From: Pseudomonadota bacterium
GTDB taxonomy: Bacteria > Pseudomonadota > Alphaproteobacteria > Rhizobiales > Pleomorphomonadaceae
Direction of reading: 5' to 3'
Assembly (NCBI GenBank): GCA_023436885.1
Contig: JAEZHI010000023.1
Span: forward strand, 1-49,539
Length of the DNA: 49,539 nucleotides
Part shown: positions 33,400 through 42,228 of the stretch, piece by piece
Layout of the letters: each line of letters opens with the position of its first letter
Numbering within the stretch: the first letter of the stretch is position 1
Translations under genes and position numbers: made by a program
Notes under the pieces: model-generated
Database searches by the model: none
What the model saw: the letters and a program-made list of their open reading frames with translations, nothing else
Told to the model about the DNA's origin: nothing

Positions 33400-34224
33400 T
33401 CAGTTGGGCGCCACAACCCGCGCCAAGGTCAACACATCGACAGCTTTCGCTCCTGCCGCGAGAAGCGCGCGTGTCGCTGCCTTGAGTGTGGCGCCTGTGG
33501 TCAGAACGTCATCGACCAGAATAGGGCGACGGCCGGCAAGCGCAGCCTTTTTATCATCCGGCACGGAGAAAGCGCCGCGCATGTTGCGCTCCCGGTCGTC
33601 GCGGCCAAGCCCAACCTGCTGAGGCGTTCGCCGCGTTCGAAGCAGGAGACGAGTCTCAACAGGCAGTCCGGTCAGCCTGCCCACTTCATGCGCCAGCAGG
33701 GCAGCCTGATTGAAGCGCCGGCTGGCGAGGCGCCCCCAGTGCAGCGGTATCGGAACCAAGAAATCGGCATCGGCTGCCAACTCATGGGCCACTCGCGCCA
33801 TCCATGCCCCAAGCATCGGGGCGAGATCGGTACGATCGGCATATTTGAGGGCATGGACGAGGTCGGGCACCGGCCCCTCGTAGGATACGGCCGACCTTGC
33901 GCGCGCAAACAGCGGCGGATCCGCAATCGCGGCAGCCGAAAGAATGCCGGGACCGAGATCGATGGAAAGCGGGGTGCCTAGGCGTTCGCACCAGGGGCGC
34001 TCAAGAAAGCGAACTGTCTGCCAACAGTCGGAACAAAGACCGCCGGCGCTGCCGAGACGAATGCGGCAGACCGGGCAGGCGGGAGGCAGAACGAGATCGG
34101 CGAGTTCACCGCTGACACGCTGGAAAAGCCGCCTGGCCGTGGCCATGGCGTCAATGCCGGCGGTCGATCGCCGCGATCCCTTGGAGTTAATGGGGAGCCA
34201 GAGGTCTGAGTTCGCGGCCATCAT
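33400..34224 (-). CDS. comF: ComF-family phosphoribosyltransferase-like protein
   Basis: A 274-residue ComF homologue. The N-terminal zinc-binding region has CPVC and CSDC pairs, and the C-terminal phosphoribosyltransferase fold has the PRPP loop ILVDDVLTTGATL. In competent bacteria ComF acts in DNA uptake; in non-competent alphaproteobacteria its role is unclear. The start is uncertain: 34224 is the longest, but Met at 34146 (MATARRLFQ) would also leave the domains intact. First gene of the run to DUF1178. Confidence 0.88.
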   Translation of the reverse strand: MMAANSDLWLPINSKGSRRSTAGIDAMATARRLFQRVSGELADLVLPPACPVCRIRLGSAGGLCSDCWQTVRFLERPWCERLGTPLSIDLGPGILSAAAIADPPLFARARSAVSYEGPVPDLVHALKYADRTDLAPMLGAWMARVAHELAADADFLVPIPLHWGRLASRRFNQAALLAHEVGRLTGLPVETRLLLRTRRTPQQVGLGRDDRERNMRGAFSVPDDKKAALAGRRPILVDDVLTTGATLKAATRALLAAGAKAVDVLTLARVVAPN

Positions 34225-34391
34225 CGGTCCAGCAGGTTGCAGAGCGAGTTAAGCATGGTTCGGTTCGCTCGCCCAGAGGTTGCCGGGATTCTCGCGCCCA
34301 TTTGACGGTTCTTCCGTTGCCGCCTATCCAAGGCCATCGCATTCTCTCTGCAGTCGTTTGAGCCGACGATTGCCCAACCGGACGCCTGCCG

Positions 34392-35270
34392 ATGACGCCC
34401 CTCATTTTTGACCGTCAACTGTTCGCCCGCCGTCGGGCGCGGGCGCTCGCCGAACGGCGGACCGGTGCGGATTTCCTGCTGGCGCTCGCTGCCGATGATC
34501 TCGCCGATCGGCTCGCTGCAGTGGACCGCCAGTTTTCCCGGGCGCTGGTTATCGGTGATCCAACTGACCTTCTGGCCCGTCGAATCGCGGCAGGCCGGGT
34601 CGGCGAGGTGGTTCGCGCTGATCTTCTCGTTCCGGGCGTGGACGACGGTGGCGTTGTGGTTGTCGACGATGAGGCGCTGCCCTTTTCGAGCGGTGCCTTC
34701 GACCTCGTCGTATCGTCAATGGCTCTGCAATTTACCAATGATCTGCCGGGCGCACTGATCGAGGCGCGTCGTGTGCTCCGTCCGGACGGGCTGTTTCTCG
34801 GTATATTGGCTGGCGGGGATACGCTGACCGAGTTACGGCAAGCTTTCCTCACCGCTGAGAGCCGTCGATCGGGCGGAGCGTCGCCCCGTGTCGCACCCAT
34901 GGGCGAGGTGCGCGATCTTGGTGGCCTGCTGCAGCGGGCCGGCTTCGCGCTGCCGGTGGCCGACCAAGACAGATTGACTTTGCGTTATGCCAGTGCCCTG
35001 GCGCTGATGGACGATCTCAAGACAATGGGCGCGACCAGCGTACTCGTGGATCGCAAGCGTGGCCTGACGGGACCAGCGCTCATAGCCGAGGTCGCTGCGG
35101 TCTATCAGGATATGTTCGGCGATCCGGATGGGCGAGTCCGGGCAAGCGTGACGCTGGTATCGCTGTCGGGCTGGGCGCCACACGAGAGTCAGCAAAAACC
35201 GCTCAAGCCGGGCAGTGCGAAAATGAGGCTTGCCGATGCGCTGAAGGCGGGGCCTGGCAGAGACGAATAG
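34392..35270 (+). CDS. Class I methyltransferase, NDUFAF5/BioC-like
   Basis: A 292-residue methyltransferase-fold protein. The N-terminus FDRQLFARRRARALAERR resembles the RRRA start of the alphaproteobacterial relatives of mitochondrial NDUFAF5, a complex I assembly factor that hydroxylates an arginine. A weak SAM motif (ALVIGDPTDLLA) replaces the usual GxGxG, LPFSSGAFDLVVSSMALQF is the motif II region, and VLRPDGLFLG follows. The degenerate SAM loop is worth noting. A role in respiratory complex assembly is inference. Divergent from comF. Confidence 0.8.
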   Translation: MTPLIFDRQLFARRRARALAERRTGADFLLALAADDLADRLAAVDRQFSRALVIGDPTDLLARRIAAGRVGEVVRADLLVPGVDDGGVVVVDDEALPFSSGAFDLVVSSMALQFTNDLPGALIEARRVLRPDGLFLGILAGGDTLTELRQAFLTAESRRSGGASPRVAPMGEVRDLGGLLQRAGFALPVADQDRLTLRYASALALMDDLKTMGATSVLVDRKRGLTGPALIAEVAAVYQDMFGDPDGRVRASVTLVSLSGWAPHESQQKPLKPGSAKMRLADALKAGPGRDE

Positions 35271-35276
35271 ATCGTC

Positions 35277-35468
35277 TCACATCTTGCCGGCGACAAAATT
35301 GAAGGTGTCGCTGATGTGATTGGAAACACCGGTCATCGAAATGATGCCCAGAAGTGCCAAGCCGATCATCATCAGCAGGATGCCATACTCAACGGCGGTG
35401 GCGCCTTCCGTGTTACGTGGGAAGGAGCTTAGCTGACGTGGCGGCTTTTCTGGACACTTTTCCGCCAT
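35277..35468 (-). CDS. Flp-type IVb pilin
   Basis: A 63-residue prepilin. The processing site is Gly22/Ala23 in NTEGATAVEYG, with Glu at +5 of the mature protein, followed by the hydrophobic helix ILLMMIGLALLGII. The mature pilin would be about 41 residues. GAGGAAG precedes the ATG at 35468. These pilins build Flp (tad) adhesion pili, but no tad/cpa genes or prepilin peptidase are next to it, so it is an orphan that would depend on a cluster elsewhere. Confidence 0.9.
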   Translation of the reverse strand: MAEKCPEKPPRQLSSFPRNTEGATAVEYGILLMMIGLALLGIISMTGVSNHISDTFNFVAGKM

Positions 35469-35583
35469 GCTGCTTCCTCTGTCTTGAAGGACGGCGTTGT
35501 CGCCGCGCGGCTGCCTCATCCGTATCTTTGCCCGGAAATCATGATGATTTCGTATATTCCGGTTACAAAGAAGTGACCGATAT

Positions 35584-35985
35584 CTACGACAGCAGATCGA
35601 GAAGATGCGGGATCAGGGGAGCGTCAGCTGGCGGCATCGGATAGTCGCGTAGCTTTTGAGGGCGCACCCAAGCAACAGCCTGCCCCTCGCGTCCGGTAAC
35701 ATCACCTTCCCAGCGGCGACAGACATAGAGCGGCATCAGAAGATGGAAATCGTCGTAGGCGTAGCTTGCGAAGGTGAGCGGGGCGAGGCAGGCGTGCTTT
35801 ACCGTGATGCCAAGTTCTTCCTTGAGTTCACGGATCAATGCGTCTTCAGGCCGCTCGCCGGTTTCGAGCTTTCCGCCGGGAAATTCCCAAAGACCGGCAA
35901 GTGCCTTGCCCTCCGGTCTCTGGGCCAACAGGATACGTCCATCGACGTCGACAAGTGCGCAGGCGACGACCAGCACCATTTTCAT
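35584..35985 (-). CDS. mutT: 8-oxo-dGTP diphosphatase MutT
   Basis: A 133-residue Nudix protein of MutT type that removes oxidised dGTP from the nucleotide pool. The Nudix box is at residues 38-60 (Gly38, Glu44, Arg52-Glu53-Leu54, Glu56-Glu57, Gly59); LAQRPEGKALAGLWEFPGGK before it is the MutT substrate region. GGAGAG seven bases before the ATG at 35985 supports this start over 36003. Downstream of argJ on the same strand, separated by a palindromic repeat. Confidence 0.9.
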   Translation of the reverse strand: MKMVLVVACALVDVDGRILLAQRPEGKALAGLWEFPGGKLETGERPEDALIRELKEELGITVKHACLAPLTFASYAYDDFHLLMPLYVCRRWEGDVTGREGQAVAWVRPQKLRDYPMPPADAPLIPHLLDLLS

Positions 35986-36013
35986 CGACGTCTCTCCAGG
36001 CATTGACTCTCAC

Positions 36014-36057
36014 GCATCCGCTCGATCCGAAAAGTCTGCAACTTTTCGCACGGATGC
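36014..36057. repeat. Palindromic intergenic element between argJ and mutT
   Basis: Nested inverted repeat: outer arms GCATCCG (36014-36020) and CGGATGC (36051-36057), inner arms GAAAAGT (36029-36035) and ACTTTTC (36041-36047) around CTGCA. Elements of the form CCGAAAAGTCTGCAACTTTTCGG are, from memory, abundant between genes in rhizobial genomes. It may act as an mRNA hairpin between the two genes. Confidence 0.7.
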
Positions 36058-36058
36058 T

Positions 36059-37300
36059 TCAGCTACGGTAATCGCCGTTGATGGCGACATATTCCTTGGT
36101 GAGGTCGCACGTCCACACCGTCGCCTGTCCCTGGCCGAGGCCAATATCGGCACGGATGACGATCTCGTCCTTCCGCATGGCCCCAGAAGCTGCGTCCTCG
36201 GAATAAGCCGGGTCTCGCTCTCCCTCGACGGCAACGCGGATGCCGCCGAAATAGATCGCGAGGCGGTCGCGGTCAGCCGGTTCGCCAGCCTTGCCAACGG
36301 CCATGACGACGCGACCCCAGTTGGCGTCCTCACCGGCGACCGCGGTCTTGACCAGAGGCGAGTTGGCGATCGCAAAGGCGATGCGCTTGGCCGAGGTATT
36401 GTCGGTGGCGCCGGTGACGTTGACCTCGATAAACTTGCGAGCGCCTTCGCCGTCGCGAACCACCATCTTGGCGAGATCGAGCAGCAGCCCTTCAAGGGCA
36501 GTCCGGAAGGTGGCAAGGCGCGGATCGGACGGCTCGGTGATGCGCGGTGCACCACGGGCCGCCGCCTTGCCTGTCGCGAACAGCAGCAAGGTGTCAGACG
36601 TCGACGTGTCGCTGTCGACGGTGATGGAGTTGAACGACTGTCTGGCGCCCTTGCTGATCAGATCCTGGAGAACCGGGGCTGCCAATGGCGCATCGGTGAA
36701 GATGAAGGACAGCATCGTCGCCATGTCCGGCGCGATCATGCCTGCGCCCTTGGCCATGCCATTGATCGTCACCGGAACACCACCGAGATCGACGGTGGCG
36801 GTGACGACCTTCGGGAAGGTGTCGGTCGTCATGATGGCACGGGCAGCGTCGAGCCAAGGAGCCGGCGCGAGGCGGGACGAAAGCTCGCCGAGCACGGATT
36901 CGAATTTCTTGGGATCGAGTGGCTCGCCGATGACGCCCGTCGAGGCCAGGAACACTTCGCCGGCCGGCACGCCGAGCGCGGAAGCCACGTAAGCGGCGGA
37001 CATTTCCACCGTTTCGCGACCCTTCTTGCCGGTGAAAGCGTTGGCATTGCCCGAGTTGACCATCACGGCTCGCGCCTTGCCTGCGGTGAGGTTGGCGCGG
37101 CACCAGTCGACCGGTGCGGACGGGCATTTGGACGTGGTGAAGACTCCGGCCACTTCGGTCCCCTCGTCGAGAGCGACCAGCAGCACGTCGGTTCGGCCCT
37201 TGTACTTGATCCCGGCGGCGGCTGTCGCAAAGCGCACGCCTTCCAGCGCCGGCAGCTCGGGGTAGGACTTCGGGGCGAGCGGGGACACGGTTCCGGACAT
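36059..37300 (-). CDS. argJ: Bifunctional glutamate N-acetyltransferase/amino-acid acetyltransferase
   Basis: A 413-residue ArgJ, which recycles the acetyl group from N-acetylornithine to glutamate in arginine biosynthesis. The precursor cleaves itself between Ala194 and Thr195 in KGAGMIAPDMATMLSF; Thr195 becomes the nucleophile of the beta chain. Also seen are the STGVIGEPL and VNVTGATDN segments. Together with argC and argG in this window, the cyclic acetyl pathway is indicated. It follows the parvulin gene by 61 bases that contain a strong hairpin. Confidence 0.96.
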   Translation of the reverse strand: MSGTVSPLAPKSYPELPALEGVRFATAAAGIKYKGRTDVLLVALDEGTEVAGVFTTSKCPSAPVDWCRANLTAGKARAVMVNSGNANAFTGKKGRETVEMSAAYVASALGVPAGEVFLASTGVIGEPLDPKKFESVLGELSSRLAPAPWLDAARAIMTTDTFPKVVTATVDLGGVPVTINGMAKGAGMIAPDMATMLSFIFTDAPLAAPVLQDLISKGARQSFNSITVDSDTSTSDTLLLFATGKAAARGAPRITEPSDPRLATFRTALEGLLLDLAKMVVRDGEGARKFIEVNVTGATDNTSAKRIAFAIANSPLVKTAVAGEDANWGRVVMAVGKAGEPADRDRLAIYFGGIRVAVEGERDPAYSEDAASGAMRKDEIVIRADIGLGQGQATVWTCDLTKEYVAINGDYRS

Positions 37301-37328
37301 CTTCAGCTCTTCATCAGGAGATAGCGTG

Positions 37329-37351
37329 CCCCGGCCGATGAACGGCCGGGG
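37329..37351 (-). terminator. GC hairpin between parvulin gene and argJ
   Basis: CCCCGGCCG and CGGCCGGGG make a perfect nine-base-pair stem with a five-base loop, just after the parvulin stop on the minus strand. No T run follows, so it may stabilise or attenuate rather than end the transcript. Confidence 0.55.
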
Positions 37352-37361
37352 CTGGCTTCGA

Positions 37362-38228
37362 TCACTTGGCAGGCGCGGGCGTAGCCGGGGCGGCCGGCGC
37401 CGCAGGCGTCAGGATCTCGATCTTGGCCTCGCCGCGCATCTTGGCGAGCGTATCCTGGTACTTGTCGCGCTGGACCATTTGGATGACCTGCTCGCGCACC
37501 TGATCGAGGGTCGGCACCGGCTGGGTACGGCGTTCCTCGACCTTGATGATGTGATAGCCGAACTGGGTCTTGATGGGCTTGGTCGACGTCTCGCCCGGCT
37601 TCAACGAGAAGGCTTCGGTCTCGAACTCGGGGACCATCTGCCCCTTGGCAAAGAAGCCCAGGTCGCCGCCGTTGTCCTTGGAGCCGGGATCTTCAGATTT
37701 TTCCTTGGCGATGGCCGCAAAGTCGCCGCCGCTGGCCAGCTGCTTCAGGATGGCGTTGGCCTCGTCCTCGGTCTTCACGAGGATGTGACGGGCGTGAACC
37801 TCTTCCGGCGGGGTGTAGCCGGCGATGTCCTTCTCATAACGGGCCTTGATTTCGTCTTCGGAAATCTTGCCCTGCACCTGATCTTCCACATAGGTGTTGC
37901 GGAGTGCCTGCGCCTCGAGGAAGGACATGCGCGCCTTGTACTTGGGGCTGTCGGCCACGCCGGCGGCCTTGGCGGCATCGGCCATTACATGCATGTCGAC
38001 GAGAGCGTCGACAACCATTGACTGACGCTGCGCCTCGGGGACCTGGGCGAGCTGTTCGCCGAAAACGTCGGTTGCCATCTGCACTTCGGCGGCGGTGATA
38101 TCCTTGCCGTTGACGCGGGCCACGACGTCGTCGGCCGAGGCTGGCAGCACGGACAGTGGCAGCGCGAGGAGAGCGGCGGCGAGAAGACCGAGGCGACCGC
38201 GAGCGCCGGTGGCGGGAGCAAAGTTCAT
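37362..38228 (-). CDS. Parvulin-type peptidyl-prolyl isomerase, exported
   Basis: A 288-residue periplasmic chaperone/isomerase of the PrsA/SurA type. The signal peptide (about residues 1-32) ends LPASADD; an N-terminal helical chaperone region follows, then the rotamase domain from about 140 to 235 with VHARHILVKTEDEANAIL, GGDLGFFAKGQMVPEFE and QFGYHIIKVEER. The tail is rich in Pro and Ala. It is divergent from secA, a conserved pairing of export and folding functions in this order. Confidence 0.93.
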   Translation of the reverse strand: MNFAPATGARGRLGLLAAALLALPLSVLPASADDVVARVNGKDITAAEVQMATDVFGEQLAQVPEAQRQSMVVDALVDMHVMADAAKAAGVADSPKYKARMSFLEAQALRNTYVEDQVQGKISEDEIKARYEKDIAGYTPPEEVHARHILVKTEDEANAILKQLASGGDFAAIAKEKSEDPGSKDNGGDLGFFAKGQMVPEFETEAFSLKPGETSTKPIKTQFGYHIIKVEERRTQPVPTLDQVREQVIQMVQRDKYQDTLAKMRGEAKIEILTPAAPAAPATPAPAK

Positions 38229-38590
38229 CGGGACGATCCTGTCTTCGGTCCGGCTCCCGGAGATCGGGCCGGCACCGTGATGGCTGCCCCTATAGCGCGC
38301 TCGCGACGCGGCGGCAAATTCTCAGTGAAGTTGGAGACAAAAAACAAGCTCTTCCGAATTGCGGCAGCCAGCCTGCTAACGGTCTTGAAAACGCGTCTGG
38401 TTGCCTCTCCGGGAAGCGCTGATTCCGGCCATCCGGAAGGGGCCAGCGTTGACATATCTCCGACCCCGCCATAGATGGAGCGTGGCTCGGCAGGTCGGGC
38501 GGACGGTTGGCCCCAGAACCAAACGCTGGGCGTTGCCGCTTTCCCATCCCGCATCTGCGCACGGAATTCTGATCGAAGGGATGGGCTGCC
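38229..38590. other. 362-base divergent promoter region, parvulin gene and secA
   Basis: No gene. Both flanking genes read outward, so promoters for both lie here. A consensus -35 TTGACA at 38449-38454 on the plus strand is followed after 15 bases by CATAGA, a poor -10, which may serve secA. The AT-richer stretch near 38310-38370 may serve the parvulin gene. Confidence 0.45.
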
Positions 38591-41341
<2,751 letters not shown>

Positions 41342-41358
41342 CGGTCTTCAGACAAGCG

Positions 41359-41392
41359 ATCCGCCGGGAAGTTATTGGCTTTCCTGGCGGAT
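41359..41392 (+). terminator. Hairpin after secA
   Basis: ATCCGCC and GGCGGAT, with GGGAAG/CTTTCC partly continuing the stem, form a hairpin 18 bases after the secA stop. There is no T run, so it may be a stability element. Confidence 0.4.
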
Positions 41393-41519
41393 GGCCCGAC
41401 AGGACATAGACAATTCGTCGATATTCTTGCCTGAAACCGCAGCTATAAAAGCTGATCAGCAATAGCACGAATTATGTCGGGCCCTGCAAAGGCGCATGCT
41501 ACACCTGAACGATTAATCT

Positions 41520-41534
41520 TGACTTTTAGTGTCA
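41520..41534. promoter_or_regulatory. Iron-responsive operator (IRO box), TGA-N9-TCA
   Basis: TGA, nine bases, TCA lies 21 bases before the rirA ATG and matches exactly the IRO-box consensus to which RirA binds in Rhizobium. The TGA is part of a TTGACT that could serve as the -35 element, so binding would block RNA polymerase. This predicts negative autoregulation of rirA by iron. A six-base motif with fixed spacing can occur by chance; the position makes it credible. Confidence 0.6.
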
Positions 41535-41555
41535 GCTCTTTAATCAGATGGTGTC

Positions 41556-42023
41556 ATGCGCCTTACTCAAGCCACCAATTACTCGATCAGGGTGCTGCTC
41601 TATTGCGCGGTGAATCCCGACCGCCCGAGCCGCGTCGCTGATATCGCTGCGACCTTCGACATGTCGGAGACGCACCTTTTCAAGATCTTGAAGGTATTGG
41701 TGGACCACAAGTTCATCGAGACCATTCGCGGTCGCCATGGCGGCCTCAAGCTCGGCCGTCCGGCCGAGGAGATCAAGCTTGGCGACGTCATTGCCGCCAC
41801 CGAGGAAAGCTTCCAGATGGCGGAGTGCTTCTCGGAAGATGGGCATAAGGACTGCCCGCTGATCCTGTCCTGCGAATACAATCGTGTGCTGCGCGAGGCG
41901 CTTGGCGCCTTCTTCGCGGTTCTCGATCGCTATACGGTCGCCGACATCGCCAAGGATCGGTCGATGCTGCGCGGAGCGCTCGGGATCGAGGATCTTCTAC
42001 ATCCGGCGCTCGCCAGCGCCTGA
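41556..42023 (+). CDS. rirA: Iron-responsive Rrf2-family regulator RirA
   Basis: A 155-residue Fe-S-containing repressor that in rhizobia takes the place of Fur. It starts MRLTQATNYSIRVLLYCAVN, has the winged helix with ETIRGRHGGLKLGRPAEEI, and then ATEESFQMAECF. The cluster cysteines are Cys91, Cys100 and Cys106; RirA of Rhizobium has three at nearly the same spacing, whereas NsrR and IscR differ in the surrounding residues. An exact IRO box precedes the gene. No good ribosome site is visible before the ATG, and the possible promoter lies very close, so a very short or absent leader is possible. Alternative: another Rrf2 member of similar fold. Confidence 0.88.
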   Translation: MRLTQATNYSIRVLLYCAVNPDRPSRVADIAATFDMSETHLFKILKVLVDHKFIETIRGRHGGLKLGRPAEEIKLGDVIAATEESFQMAECFSEDGHKDCPLILSCEYNRVLREALGAFFAVLDRYTVADIAKDRSMLRGALGIEDLLHPALASA

Positions 42024-42048
42024 TCAGGATTTTTGCCTTTCGGCATGA

Positions 42049-42090
42049 GGCCCACCCGGCGGGTTCCGTCGCGGTGGGCCTTGTCTTTTC
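42049..42090 (+). terminator. Terminator of rirA
   Basis: AGGCCCACC (42049-42057) and GGTGGGCCT (42074-42082) are perfect arms, followed by TGTCTTTT. Confidence 0.8.
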
Positions 42091-42130
42091 TCGCCCCCCT
42101 TTTCGGCGCCCACTTCGGTTCCCATATTGG
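42086..42130 (+). promoter_or_regulatory. Candidate heat-shock (RpoH-type) promoter of clpB
   Basis: CTTTTC at 42099-42104, preceded by TCTCGCCCCC, and CCCATATTGG at 42121-42130 are spaced 16 bases apart. This resembles the sigma32 pattern (C-rich then CTTGAA; CCCCATnT) with mismatches in the -35. clpB is a classic RpoH target, which raises the likelihood. Confidence 0.4.
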
Positions 42131-42228
42131 TCGGCGAGGAGCAAGGCTCGTGGCCTATTCTCCAAGATATCCAGACGCTTCCACCGGGCTTCGGACGGGG
42201 GAGGCGGGCTCCAGGAAAGGATGTCCAT

